Source: a virus. From it: a stretch of 28,969 nucleotides of DNA. The stretch is from the IMG/VR virus record IMGVR_UViG_3300037088_001114, positions 1-28,969 of that record, one strand, 5' to 3'. Below are positions 20,324 to 28,926 of this stretch, one piece after another. How positions within the stretch are numbered: position 1 is the first letter of the stretch; each line of letters starts with the position of its first letter. The notes beneath the pieces are model-generated. The model made no database searches, was not told the origin of the DNA, and was given only the letters and a program-made list of their open reading frames with translations. The translations under genes and the position numbers were made by a program.

Positions 20324-21037
20324 ATGGCTGAAGAAGTAGAACAGAGCGTGAACCAGGAAGTCGCTCCCCCAACTGAATCAGAACAGCAGGACGTCCTGCA
20401 AGACACCCCTACAGTAGCTCAAGAGCCCCTGATCAGTGATCAAGAGCACAACTGGAGAGAAGCTCGCAGGAAGATGCAAGACCTCGAGCGTCGTGCAGAA
20501 GAACAGCAAGAATTAATTTCAAGATTACAAAATCAACAATCGCAGCCTGTCGAGGAAGACGACTTAGCAAAACTGGCCGATGATGACATTGTCACAGCAA
20601 AGCAGGCAAGGCGCCTAGCAGAAAATATGGCCAGACAAGTTGCTGACGAGGCTATTCGCGAGCGAGAAGCTTCTACTGTTGATGAGCGATTGAAGAATCG
20701 ATTCCCTGACTTTGACGACGTTGTAACTCGAGACAATATAGAAACATTGAAATCACAAGACCCAGAACTAGCAATGTCTTTATATGCCTTGGCGCAAGAT
20801 CCTTACGCCCAGGCCGTTGCAGCCTATAAATTGCTTAAGAAACAGGGGATAGGGGATATGGCAAAATCACAGCCTCAAAAAGCGAAAGCTTTGGAAAACT
20901 CTAGAAAACCTGTTTCAGTCCAAAGTGTGACAAAATCCAGCGCTATAGGCGAAGTGCATAAGTTTGAAAACGGCCTCACACCAGAGCTTCGAAAGGAGTT
21001 ATGGAAGGAAATGCAACAAGCTATCAAGAGTGCTTAG
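20324..21037 (+). CDS. Scaffolding protein
   Basis: 237 residues from ATG 20324 (AAGGA seven bases upstream; an ATG two codons earlier overlaps that site). No enzyme motif; strongly charged and helical: a Glu/Gln/Pro-rich N-terminus, coiled coil REARRKMQDLERRAEEQQEL, then helical segments and a basic C-terminus. Position directly between portal-side genes and the coat gene, plus size and composition, identify it as the assembly scaffold that guides coat polymerisation and then leaves. Identification rests on context more than sequence. Confidence 0.75.
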   Translation: MAEEVEQSVNQEVAPPTESEQQDVLQDTPTVAQEPLISDQEHNWREARRKMQDLERRAEEQQELISRLQNQQSQPVEEDDLAKLADDDIVTAKQARRLAENMARQVADEAIREREASTVDERLKNRFPDFDDVVTRDNIETLKSQDPELAMSLYALAQDPYAQAVAAYKLLKKQGIGDMAKSQPQKAKALENSRKPVSVQSVTKSSAIGEVHKFENGLTPELRKELWKEMQQAIKSA

Positions 21038-21072
21038 TTTCTGAGTCTTTTTTTTAACAAAAGATTCAAAAA

Positions 21073-21636
21073 ATGACTATAACAACGACTGCAACTTTGC
21101 CAGCTCCTGTCCAGCAAAGTTTTAGTTTTAAGTTGCTGTCAGTTCCTGTGCCGTACATGATCCACAAGATCCCAGCCGAACTGAAAGCGATGCCACGTAA
21201 TGGTGGTACGACCCTTCGTATGCGTAGGTATAACCCCCTCGCAACAGCTCCTGTGCCCCTTGGGAATACAGGTGTGACCCCAGCGCCTCAGAATTTGACA
21301 GCGCTGAACATTGACGCACAAATGGATTTTTACGGTACCTACGTATTGCTCAACGAGCAGGTTACCTTACAAAATCAAGATCCTGTTTTAAACGAAGCTG
21401 CTCAGCGTCTTGGTGTCTCCCTTCGTCAAACTGAAGACCAGTTGATGAGAGACATGCTCGCAGGAACAGCGACATTTGCGAACTGTGTTGGTGGTGGTGA
21501 TGGGGATAACCCAACAGAAATCACTCGCACAGACGTAGACTTCGTTGTCAGAACGCTACGTGGGAATAATGCGTTAACGAAACTAGCGCATTCAAAATCT
21601 TTGGTAATTGACTTGGAGGTCCTTCAAGCTGCATAA
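21073..21636 (+). CDS. Exon 1 of the coat gene read into intron 1 (truncated product)
   Basis: Contiguous frame of 187 residues. Residues 1-167 are the coat N-terminus (for example AELKAMPRNGGTTLRMRRYN). The last 20 residues come from intron 1 and include KSLVIDLE, a phrase that also appears after exon 2 (KSLVIDLELLAA) only because the two introns share sequence there. The intron stop codon is 21634-21636. Confidence 0.6.
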   Translation: MTITTTATLPAPVQQSFSFKLLSVPVPYMIHKIPAELKAMPRNGGTTLRMRRYNPLATAPVPLGNTGVTPAPQNLTALNIDAQMDFYGTYVLLNEQVTLQNQDPVLNEAAQRLGVSLRQTEDQLMRDMLAGTATFANCVGGGDGDNPTEITRTDVDFVVRTLRGNNALTKLAHSKSLVIDLEVLQAA

Positions 21637-22583
21637 GCTGAGGATAACAAGGGGCAAGCGAAAGCAGCCTGAACGACTAAACCCAGAGACCCCTTCGGGG
21701 GATTCGATAGTCTGAACCACGACTATATATAAAATCGTGGAGGATAGGCCGAAGAGCCTTTCCCGCTTACCAAAAGTTGCGAATAAAAGCTATGGATACA
21801 CTGATAATTAAAAAAATAAGACTAGCCATGAAAAGGCATGAAAAAAAATTTTCCATATAATCCCTCTTTTGTAAGTCTTAAAAGTAACAGAATTGATAGT
21901 TTTCTTACAGGCGTCGAAGGCGAAAATAGATTTGGAACCGCGCCTAAAACGTATGGGCGCGTTAAATCTTTGGTAATTGACTTGGAACTCCTCGCGGCAT
22001 AGGCCAAGGACAACAAGGGGCAAGCGAAAGCAGCCTGAACGACTAAACCCAGAGACACCTGACAAAGGTGATTTGATAGTCTGATCTCATAGGCAACTAT
22101 GAGAGGGTGGATCGAAGAATCCGCCCCGCCAACTATAAGGAAATTCCTAACAGTTGGTCACATAAGTAACAGAATTAAAAAAAAATGGTACGCGATTCTT
22201 ACTTTGGCCTTGGCCACACTAACCTAATTGGTCAGTTGGACAACGTCAATGGATTCATTCAAAAATGGAACTATCCAAATCAACAAAGCACATTAGATGC
22301 AGAATGGGGAACAGTTGCCAACGTTAGATTCTTACTATCTAGCATTGGTTCTGTAACTCCTAATGCTTCTATGCTTGGGGCTGATGTCTACAACATATTC
22401 TGTGTAGGGCGTGAGTCCTTCGCAGCTATTGAACAAGATGGATATTCTGCACAGTTTATCTATCGACCACCCATCTATGATGGGCCACTAGCCCTTAACG
22501 CAAGTGTAGGGTATAAATTCGCTGAAGTACCTAGAATACTCAACGATCAATGGCTTCTAAACTTACGATGCACTTTGGCATAA
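21073..22583 (+). CDS. Major capsid protein, gene split by two group I introns
   Basis: Proposed join: 21073-21574, 21896-21945 and 22188-22583, giving 315 residues. Exon 1 ends ...VVRTLRGNNA plus one base; the split codon T|AT is Tyr; exon 2 encodes SFLTGVEGENRFGTAP; exon 3 continues VRDSYFGLGHTNLIGQL. The restored junction G.GTAPVRDSYFG matches the G.GT(S/A)P(I/V)R.SYVG signature of N4-gp56-family coats, with the usual 13-residue distance from the NNA motif. The protein would assemble the HK97-fold shell around the scaffold. The start ATG lacks an obvious ribosome site. Unspliced message gives a 187-residue truncated product. Confidence 0.85.
21575..21895 (+). ncRNA. Group I intron 1 in the coat gene
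   Basis: 321 nt. P1: exon AATGCGT (21568-21574) pairs with GCGCATT (21586-21592), the last exon U opposite G. P10: AAACTA just before it pairs with TAGTTT at the start of exon 2. P7: GACTA (21675-21679) with TAGTC (21708-21712). P8 CCCC-TTCG-GGGG, P9 CCACGA/TCGTGG (21717-21722, 21735-21740) and AGGC-CGAAGA-GCCT follow. The GAAA-capped P5 sits in a 45-base block identical to intron 2. The last base is G (21895). A 3' extension contains only a 22-codon frame, so no homing endonuclease is encoded. Confidence 0.85.
21896..21945 (+). other. 50-nt internal exon of the coat gene
   Basis: Lies between the two introns and encodes the second and third bases of a Tyr codon plus SFLTGVEGENRFGTAP. Its first bases serve as P10 partner for intron 1 and its last seven (CGCGCCT) as P1 partner for intron 2, so nearly half the exon is involved in splice-site recognition. 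Confidence 0.8.
21946..22187 (+). ncRNA. Group I intron 2 in the coat gene
   Basis: 242 nt. P1: exon CGCGCCT (21939-21945) pairs with GGGCGCG (21955-21961), U-G at the splice site. P10: CGTAT before it pairs with GTACG, the first five bases of exon 3. P7 GACTA/TAGTC at 22041-22045 and 22077-22081; P8 CACCT/AGGTG; P9 CTCATAG-GCAA-CTATGAG; GGAT-CGAAGA-ATCC; and CCAACT/AGTTGG near the 3' end. Each differs in sequence from intron 1 but keeps pairing. Terminal G at 22187. No ORF. Confidence 0.85.
22188..22583 (+). CDS. Exon 3 of the coat gene
   Basis: 131 codons plus stop. An ATG at 22185-22187 makes it look like a separate 132-residue gene, but there is no ribosome site before it (only an A run) and the ATG overlaps the intron's terminal G. 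The sequence (VRDSYFGLGHTNL, then GRESFAAIEQDGYSAQFIYR) is the C-terminal 40% of the coat protein. Confidence 0.7.
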   Translation, partial: VRDSYFGLGHTNLIGQLDNVNGFIQKWNYPNQQSTLDAEWGTVANVRFLLSSIGSVTPNASMLGADVYNIFCVGRESFAAIEQDGYSAQFIYRPPIYDGPLALNASVGYKFAEVPRILNDQWLLNLRCTLA

Positions 22584-22596
22584 GGAGGAAATAACT

Positions 22597-23574
22597 ATGA
22601 GTACACCTATTAATGCCATCTTAAGTGGCACATTTACTACGCCAGGAACCCTGGTTCCTGTAAACATTTCTCTGCCTTCAGGGGCCACAGAAATTAAGAT
22701 CAGAAATGAGACTGACTATACAGCGCATGCTGCAGCTATTATTGAAGCATCAGGCTGGGCCTCTTCACTTGCAAATAGTGCAGAAGTTAAGACAGGAAGT
22801 GGCGCAAATCCTAACGTGATTACCGTCACTGATCTTTTGACTGGGGGTTTTACCTTTATCAATGATAGTGCAAGTGTAGGGCTTGGACCATTGGTTGCTA
22901 ACATTACAGCGATCACCAATGCTAATCCTGCTGTTGTTTCTACAATCACACCAGCTCCTCTTGGGAGTGTTGTGAGGGTATATAACACGACAGGGATGCT
23001 TCAAATTGGTGGATGGGACTTTACCGTCACAGCTGTTGGTGTTGGTGCGACAATGACCTTTGGCTACCTTGATGCTTTAGCAGCGAATGGATTTGCTGCT
23101 GCTGCAACAGGCGGAAGCTTTAGGGTTGTCCCGTTTGATCCTCGATATTATCCTGTCAATAGAAGGATAACTTTGATCACACAAGCCGCGTCAGCTGTCA
23201 TCACAATGTCAGTCACGCATGGCTTCACTGTTGGTCAAAAGGTCAGGATTGTAGTTCCTCCTGCGTATGGTATGATTGAAATGAATAATCAATTAGTTAC
23301 AATCACAGCCATTAACACAGCGACAAACACAATTACTGTGAATATTGACTCTACAGGATTTACAGCCTTTTCATTCCCATCAAGTGCTGCTGCAGCGCTT
23401 GGTGTTTTGGTGCCAGAGGTTGTTCCTGTTGGCGAAGCTGCAACAGCTCCGTACCAAAATCTCCTTGATGATCGCACACGCAATGTGTCGTTCAATGGGG
23501 TAATTATAGATCCTGCTATTTTGGTAGCTAGCAAAACCTATTCTTGGATCGCCAAGAAAGGAATTTCTATCTAG
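22597..23574 (+). CDS. Virion protein of unknown role, possibly capsid decoration
   Basis: 325 residues, ATG 22597 behind a perfect AAGGAGG. Rich in Ala, Thr, Val and Asn and nearly all beta. Two Ig-like modules carry the pattern ITAITNANPAVVSTITPAPL and VITMSVTHGFTVGQKVRIVV...NNQLVTITAINTATNTITV, a type of small beta domain common in phage tail and decoration proteins. It directly follows the coat gene and precedes a terminator, so a head-decoration or structural role is likely. The strong ribosome site suggests high expression. Confidence 0.65.
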   Translation: MSTPINAILSGTFTTPGTLVPVNISLPSGATEIKIRNETDYTAHAAAIIEASGWASSLANSAEVKTGSGANPNVITVTDLLTGGFTFINDSASVGLGPLVANITAITNANPAVVSTITPAPLGSVVRVYNTTGMLQIGGWDFTVTAVGVGATMTFGYLDALAANGFAAAATGGSFRVVPFDPRYYPVNRRITLITQAASAVITMSVTHGFTVGQKVRIVVPPAYGMIEMNNQLVTITAINTATNTITVNIDSTGFTAFSFPSSAAAALGVLVPEVVPVGEAATAPYQNLLDDRTRNVSFNGVIIDPAILVASKTYSWIAKKGISI

Positions 23575-23585
23575 CTCTGATTCAT

Positions 23586-23648
23586 CTATATCATTACTGA
23601 TATAGTCTGATCACTGGGCCTCTCTTTCTGGGAGGCCCTTTTTTTATT
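23586..23648 (+). terminator. Tandem hairpins ending the coat operon
   Basis: First hairpin CTATATCA-TTAC-TGATATAG (23586-23605), then GGGCCTC (23616-23622) with GAGGCCC (23632-23638) followed by a run of T. The second is a classical intrinsic terminator; the first may stabilise the message end. Confidence 0.85.
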
Positions 23649-23652
23649 CTTA

Positions 23653-23682
23653 AAATATTCGTAAATATTCGTAAATATTCCT
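23653..23682 (+). repeat. Three tandem 10-base repeats
   Basis: AAATATTCGT twice and AAATATTCCT once, head to tail, in AT-rich DNA just after the terminator. Possibly iteron-like binding sites or simple repeat. Confidence 0.5.
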
Positions 23683-23799
23683 ACTTCTTATGAGGGAAAT
23701 ACTCTTAAATACACTTTCAAATCGTATATTTACACATTAATTTGACCTACACTGCACGATCTACTTATAGACGTGCAAATACATGTCTAATGAAGAAAA

Positions 23800-23837
23800 T
23801 CGATTGTAGCTCGATTCTGTGCGAATTAGAGGCATTC
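23800..23837 (+). repeat. Repeated element, copy B
   Basis: Matches 7840-7878, almost perfectly over 23812-23837. It lies 137 bases before the next gene. Downstream in the same gap, TTGCCTA/TAGGCAA (23872-23892) is a perfect seven-base inverted repeat that may be an operator for the tail-gene transcript. The remaining 23575-23973 gap holds no gene. Confidence 0.55.
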
Positions 23838-23973
23838 CTCTAACAACCAACTATTTCCATTTTGGAAACACTTGCCTAGAAATGTTAGGCAAATCGTGTA
23901 AAGTAAAATATTTCTTTCACTAATAACTAATATTTGAAATATTGCGCTTGAAACCTAAAACAAGAGGTGTTTC

Positions 23974-24513
23974 ATGGCGCGTCCAAAAAAAGTAGTAGAA
24001 AGCAAACCTGCAGAATTAGAAAAACAATCTTCACAAGCTGTTGAAGAAATGAAAGTAACTGATCCAGTTACTAAAAAAGAGGAGATCATACTCATAGCTC
24101 CTCCTAGTCCTAAGCAACTTTCTAAAGAAAAACTCAACAAATTCATCGAAGAGGAGACTAAGCTTGTCAAAGGGCGATTTCGTAATTATGAGACTCCAGG
24201 TGGGAATCTGAGGGTCCAGATAAGAAAATACCCAGGAATCCCCCCATTTGATAAAATAATGATTGATAACGAAATGTACGAAGTTCCTCTATATGTGGCA
24301 CGACATCTCAATGGCATTGACGCAACAGCTGGAGGGGGTACTACAAAAATTAACACTTGTAGTTGGCCCACTCATGGTTTCAAATGGGATCGCGATAAGC
24401 CTATGCCAGCTAGTAGGGAAGGTGATTCTGGCATCCCAGTTCCTATTATTGGGATTTCCAGGTGGAATCGTAGATTTGGCTTTGAAAGCACTGCTTTTGA
24501 TCCAGAAGGTTAA
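23974..24513 (+). CDS. Conserved-type virion protein of unknown role
   Basis: 179 residues, ATG 23974 with AGAGG upstream. Basic/charged N-terminal 60 residues (MARPKKVVESKPAELEKQSS) are probably disordered; a folded part follows with YEVPLYVARHLNGIDATAG, CSWPTHGFKWD and IGISRWNRRFGFES. This resembles a protein often found between coat and adaptor genes in podovirus-like genomes. Function unknown; likely a head or neck component. Confidence 0.55.
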   Translation: MARPKKVVESKPAELEKQSSQAVEEMKVTDPVTKKEEIILIAPPSPKQLSKEKLNKFIEEETKLVKGRFRNYETPGGNLRVQIRKYPGIPPFDKIMIDNEMYEVPLYVARHLNGIDATAGGGTTKINTCSWPTHGFKWDRDKPMPASREGDSGIPVPIIGISRWNRRFGFESTAFDPEG

Positions 24514-24519
24514 ACTTAT

Positions 24520-24978
24520 ATGACCCTCCCTGACTACTTTTATCCAAATCAGCAGGATATATCTGCCATCTCCCAGACAAATCCTGCAGTAATAACTACA
24601 TATAACGCGCATAATTACAAAGATGGATTAGTAGTCAGGGTTTACATCCCTTCCACTCAAGAGCCTGCTCCATACAAATCAACTTTTCCTTCGCTTGGGA
24701 TGCCACAGATTAATGGGGCTGTTGGAATAATTTCAGTAATTAATACTAATATGTTTTCCATGGCCATAGACTCTACAAATTTTGATCCTTATGTACCTGG
24801 CCTCGCTCTTCCAAAGGATAAGGCGTTTATTGGCCAAGTGATTCCTGTGTCTGAAGATGCGCTAACCCTCACAAGCGCCACTATAAACAACAGAAATATA
24901 ACTCCAGAGATCTTTGGCACGTCGCCATCACCAAATTATCCTTTAAACCCTGTAATCATTCCACACATAACCCCTTAA
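24520..24978 (+). CDS. Beta-domain virion protein
   Basis: 152 residues, ATG 24520 six bases after the previous stop. Core ISAISQTNPAVITTYNAHNY, then INGAVGIISVINTNMFSMAI and DSTNF repeats the same small beta module seen in the genes at 22597 and 26177. Probably a tail or neck structural protein. Confidence 0.5.
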   Translation: MTLPDYFYPNQQDISAISQTNPAVITTYNAHNYKDGLVVRVYIPSTQEPAPYKSTFPSLGMPQINGAVGIISVINTNMFSMAIDSTNFDPYVPGLALPKDKAFIGQVIPVSEDALTLTSATINNRNITPEIFGTSPSPNYPLNPVIIPHITP

Positions 24979-24984
24979 GGTATT

Positions 24985-26112
24985 ATGTCAGTCCCTTTTA
25001 CGCTATTAGACATCAGAAACAAAGTAAGAAGAATAACAGGGCGTCCTAATGCTGCCCAGATTACAGATGCTCAAATCGATCAATACATCAACACGTATTA
25101 TCTATTCGACCTCAGTGAGCAACTTCGATTAGAGAGTTTTAGATTTAACTATCAATTTATCACCAACGCCAATACTCCAGTCTATGACTTTCCTAAGGAA
25201 TTGTATCTCACCAATATGCCTCCAGTCTATATTGGAGGGTATCAAAGCTACATGACGCAATCTAGAGAAAACTTCTTTAGGATCAATCCTCAACTTAATC
25301 TCCTTCAACAGCAGGTGGCGACAGGGAATGGAACTGTAGGTCCATATGTGTTCACTTTAACGAACACTCCTGTGATGCCTGGATTTAAACCAAATCCTCC
25401 TGGAGCCTATACTCCTTCAGTTGCTTATGTCATAGGCACCCCATCCACAGACATCCCAGCATCACAAATAATGTGGAACGTGCTCATAAGCGGTAAGGAT
25501 GCCAATGGAAGGAGCATTACACTGATTGATGATGGCGGTAGTTCCATTAATGGACACAATAATGTTGGGCTTCTATTTGCTGCGACTGACAATTCAACCT
25601 TAGCAGCCAATGCTAGGGGCACAATCAACTATATCACAGGGCAGGTGACAATTAACGCTGCTCCAGGCTTTACAACAGCCATTGCGGCAGGGAACCCCAT
25701 CAACTGCCAATACATTCCATACGTGGCTAGCAGGCCCCAAAGTGTAGTCTTCTACCAAGACCAATTCATCCTTTATCCTGTGCCAGATCAGGCCTATACG
25801 GTCAGCTTCGAGGCCTATAAATATCCTACTGCTTTCTTGGCTGTAGCCCCTGCCACTGCTGGTGATGACGCCCTAGTTCCCCAACTTCGAGAGCTTTGGC
25901 AACTCCTCGCCTATGGAGCGGCAGATAAAATATTTTCTGACGCAGGGGATATAGAGTCTATGACAAAATTTAGGCCCCTCCTAGAGGAGCAATTAAAACT
26001 TTGCCAGAGAAGGACTATCGTTCAGCAGACGAGTGAAAGGGCATCGACAATCTACACAGAGCAAACTGGCCTGTCGCAATGGCCATTTGGCAACCTATAT
26101 GGTGGTTTCTAG
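24985..26112 (+). CDS. Head-tail connector / tail accessory protein (P22 gp4-like position)
   Basis: 375 residues, ATG 24985 with AAGG four bases upstream. N-terminus FTLLDIRNKVRRITGRPNAA and AQIDQYINTYYLFDLSEQLR is helical, like adaptor proteins that bind the portal. A large beta insertion occupies residues about 100-250. The C-terminal helices (DALVPQLRELWQLLAYGAAD, FRPLLEEQLKLCQRRTIVQQ) again resemble connector proteins. Gene order (coat, small proteins, this, large tail protein) parallels P22 gp4-gp10. Assignment is moderate. Confidence 0.55.
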   Translation: MSVPFTLLDIRNKVRRITGRPNAAQITDAQIDQYINTYYLFDLSEQLRLESFRFNYQFITNANTPVYDFPKELYLTNMPPVYIGGYQSYMTQSRENFFRINPQLNLLQQQVATGNGTVGPYVFTLTNTPVMPGFKPNPPGAYTPSVAYVIGTPSTDIPASQIMWNVLISGKDANGRSITLIDDGGSSINGHNNVGLLFAATDNSTLAANARGTINYITGQVTINAAPGFTTAIAAGNPINCQYIPYVASRPQSVVFYQDQFILYPVPDQAYTVSFEAYKYPTAFLAVAPATAGDDALVPQLRELWQLLAYGAADKIFSDAGDIESMTKFRPLLEEQLKLCQRRTIVQQTSERASTIYTEQTGLSQWPFGNLYGGF

Positions 26113-26176
26113 TCTTTATTTGAAATCCTAGAGCCTTTATATTGCAGATAAGTAAATAAAATCTTTAGGACACCAC

Positions 26177-28462
26177 ATGTCATACCAGCCATATTACATT
26201 ACGCAATACGAGCAAGAAACTGGCCTAGAAAACTACTTCCAAAGCTTCTTGCTCCCAGAAAAGGCCTTCCCTGTCATCGAGGATGCCTATTGCTGGAGAG
26301 GCAGGGTTAAAAAACGAGGTGGGGTCTTCTTGCTTGGTAGACTTCGTCGTATCCTCACTGGCATAACATTGACCAACGCTGCCATTGGTGGAAATTATGC
26401 CGTAGCTGATCTTCTGGCAGATGCAGCCTTAGGCTTGAGGGCCACAGAGCCAAATGCTGAGATTGAGGCGGGATCATTAGTGGTAGCGATTGGGGCACTC
26501 ACTCTCACAGATGATGGGCTTGGAAATTTATCAGATGGTCTAGGTGATGTAGGAACGATAAATTACGTTACAGGAGCTATGGTCCTGGTTCTCAATCCAC
26601 CTCTTGGCTTTGCTACTCCTGTCAAGGTGACATTTAGCTATTTTCCTGCCCTCCCTGTCATGGGCCTTAGAAATAGTTTGGTTCCTGGAATTAATTATGA
26701 ATATCTTATTCCATTTGATCAAAAATATGCTTATGTCTACGACTATACAACAGATGAGTTCATAGAGTTACCTTCAACAGCAGCTACAACTTGGACTGGT
26801 AATACTGCTCAATTGTTTTGGACTACAAATTACAATGTAGCAGGAGCGACTACGATTATTTGGGCTACTAACTTCAATGGGGCAGTAGGTGGAGATCCCA
26901 TCAGATATTATAATGGTACGACATGGACAGCCTTCACTCCACCTATCGACCTAATACCAAACTATCTTCATGGCTGCCTTGCAATGCTTCCATTCAAAGA
27001 GCGGCTTGTTTGTTTTAACACATGGGAAGGCCTGGGAGGAATGGCGCCCACATCTGTAAACTTTGCACAAAGGATTAGATGGAATACAGCCTTAAGCGAT
27101 CCTACTGTTGTGGCAAATTGGCTCGCAGTGCCAGGGGAAGGTGGATTTTTTGATATTCCCACTGATGAACCAATAATTTCAGTGGAGTATTTAAAAGACG
27201 TTATACTAATTAAGTGCGTAAATTCTTCATGGAAGTTGTTATATACTGGAGATCAGGTCGCCCCATTTACAGTGCAAAAGATCAATACAAACTTTGGGGC
27301 TTCTTCACCATTCAGTTTAATTCCATTTGATGATGGCGTGTTCTCTTTTGGACGACAGGGGATTACAACAGACGATTCAACTGCTGTTGATAGAATTGAC
27401 TTAAATATTCCAGATGAATACTTAAGCAATCAACCAGCGCCTTTTAGAACTTATGGTATAAGAGATTATATTAATGAGTTAGCGTTTTGGTCTTATACCT
27501 ATCTTCCTCTTAATATAGAAGATCCAGTCAATCCAAATTTCAACAATCAAGTAATGGTTTTTAACTATAGAAACAATAGTTATGCAAGATTTAATGACTC
27601 TTTCACATGTTTTGGAAAATTCTTTATTGAAACTCCTACCGCCAAATTCCCTCCCTCAGTGCGGGTTGACTCTACAAATTTTATAGCAGGTAATCAGCAG
27701 GGATTTGTAGAAATGTTGAACGTACAGGTTCTCAACAGCCCTTCCCTGGCCATAACTGCTATCACATCAGGCGCTCCAGCCATCATCACTGTTCCAAATC
27801 ACAATTTCAACACTGGGATTGCTGATTACTGGGTTAGAATTACAGGGATTATAGGGACAGGGGCTCCAGGGACCAACCCTACAATCTTAAACACATCAAC
27901 GACACAAGATGCCTATCACCTATTCTCTATAGCCCCTAATCTCAATACGTTCTTTCTTGAAACCTGGGATCCTACTACCAATGCGTTTATCCCTGTTCCA
28001 TTGATTCCTGGAGGGACATATTTAGGAGGAGGAAAGATAACTATTGTTCAAAATTTCGATATAATGACTAAGGTTTTTTCTCCATTTTATGAACAAGGAA
28101 AACAAAATCTTGTTCCTTATATAGATTTTCTTTTAGACACCACCACTGATGGGCAACTCTCTTGTGTATTCTATGAAAATGAGAACCCTCTATCCATAAA
28201 TGACCCTCTTGTAGCAAGTAACCAAGGTCTTTTAGGTAATAATGACCTTTTCACTTCAGCAGAAAACACAATCCTTTATCCCAATCAAGGTAGCCAAACT
28301 AAAATATGGCATAGGTTTTTCTCACCTTTTATCTCACAAAACTTCCAACTCCAGCTAAAAATGGACAATATCCAGATGTCCTCCTACGATATTACCAACA
28401 GTGATTTTGTGATGCATGCCATGACCCTCTACCTTTCACCAAATGCAAGGATGACAGCTTAA
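26177..28462 (+). CDS. Large tail/stabilisation protein (P22 gp10-like position)
   Basis: 761 residues, ATG 26177 with TTTAGGA upstream. Begins MSYQPYYITQYEQETGLENY and carries EDAYCWRGRVKKRGGVFLLG, a pattern typical of proteins that line the tail hub in short-tailed phages. The middle is WD/beta-propeller-like (CLAMLPFKERLVCFNTWEGL, ISVEYLKDVILIKCVNSSWK, FSFGRQGITT), as in P22 gp10 relatives. Residues about 520-600 repeat the beta module of neighbouring genes. Its stop overlaps the next ATG. Confidence 0.65.
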   Translation: MSYQPYYITQYEQETGLENYFQSFLLPEKAFPVIEDAYCWRGRVKKRGGVFLLGRLRRILTGITLTNAAIGGNYAVADLLADAALGLRATEPNAEIEAGSLVVAIGALTLTDDGLGNLSDGLGDVGTINYVTGAMVLVLNPPLGFATPVKVTFSYFPALPVMGLRNSLVPGINYEYLIPFDQKYAYVYDYTTDEFIELPSTAATTWTGNTAQLFWTTNYNVAGATTIIWATNFNGAVGGDPIRYYNGTTWTAFTPPIDLIPNYLHGCLAMLPFKERLVCFNTWEGLGGMAPTSVNFAQRIRWNTALSDPTVVANWLAVPGEGGFFDIPTDEPIISVEYLKDVILIKCVNSSWKLLYTGDQVAPFTVQKINTNFGASSPFSLIPFDDGVFSFGRQGITTDDSTAVDRIDLNIPDEYLSNQPAPFRTYGIRDYINELAFWSYTYLPLNIEDPVNPNFNNQVMVFNYRNNSYARFNDSFTCFGKFFIETPTAKFPPSVRVDSTNFIAGNQQGFVEMLNVQVLNSPSLAITAITSGAPAIITVPNHNFNTGIADYWVRITGIIGTGAPGTNPTILNTSTTQDAYHLFSIAPNLNTFFLETWDPTTNAFIPVPLIPGGTYLGGGKITIVQNFDIMTKVFSPFYEQGKQNLVPYIDFLLDTTTDGQLSCVFYENENPLSINDPLVASNQGLLGNNDLFTSAENTILYPNQGSQTKIWHRFFSPFISQNFQLQLKMDNIQMSSYDITNSDFVMHAMTLYLSPNARMTA

Positions 28463-28926
28463 TGACATCCACATACCTTCCTACTTATGTCAACTTCCCT
28501 GTTCAAAAGCCTCCTGAGCTTGAAAGGGTCCTTGTTAAAGCTTACACAGATATTGCTCTTCAACTTAACCTGAAAGAAAATGCACAATATGAGACTTTTG
28601 AGACAAATGATGGGCAGCAATTTTATGATTTAGTCAATCCTAAGATTAAAAGATTTGTTTTCAGGAAGGTAATTGAAACTGGGCCTATTGCTACAGGGGC
28701 TGTCGTAAATATTGCTCATGGCATCGTTGGCATGACTGATTTCGCCAATATTTATGGCACTGTAGCCACTGATGCTCCAGACTGGAGGCCTGTGCCCTCT
28801 GTAGGGCCATGGGGGACTGATCTTTTATCTGTTTGGGTGACCACTGTAAATATACATATTGAGTCTGGGCTTACATTTCCAAATATCCTATCTGGGCGAG
28901 TCATTCTAGAATATTTCAAGAATTAA
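28462..28926 (+). CDS. Tail protein of unknown role
   Basis: 154 residues, ATG 28462 in an ATGA-type overlap (TTAATG). Begins MTSTYLPTYVNFPVQKPPEL and includes IALQLNLKENAQYETFETND and ISPG-like beta strands (VVNIAHGIVGMTDFANIYGT). The pattern is frequent in proteins encoded between the tail hub and fibre genes. Function unknown; 43 bases without a gene follow to the window end. Confidence 0.6.
   Translation: MTSTYLPTYVNFPVQKPPELERVLVKAYTDIALQLNLKENAQYETFETNDGQQFYDLVNPKIKRFVFRKVIETGPIATGAVVNIAHGIVGMTDFANIYGTVATDAPDWRPVPSVGPWGTDLLSVWVTTVNIHIESGLTFPNILSGRVILEYFKN

Noticed and set aside
21808-22065. Minus-strand frames of 78-85 residues across the intron/exon area
   Set aside because: They lie opposite intron and exon sequence, have no family resemblance and no operon context.
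22185-22583. Separate 132-residue gene starting at ATG 22185
   Set aside because: No ribosome site, and the ATG coincides with the 3' end of a group I intron; the sequence is the C-terminal part of the coat protein.
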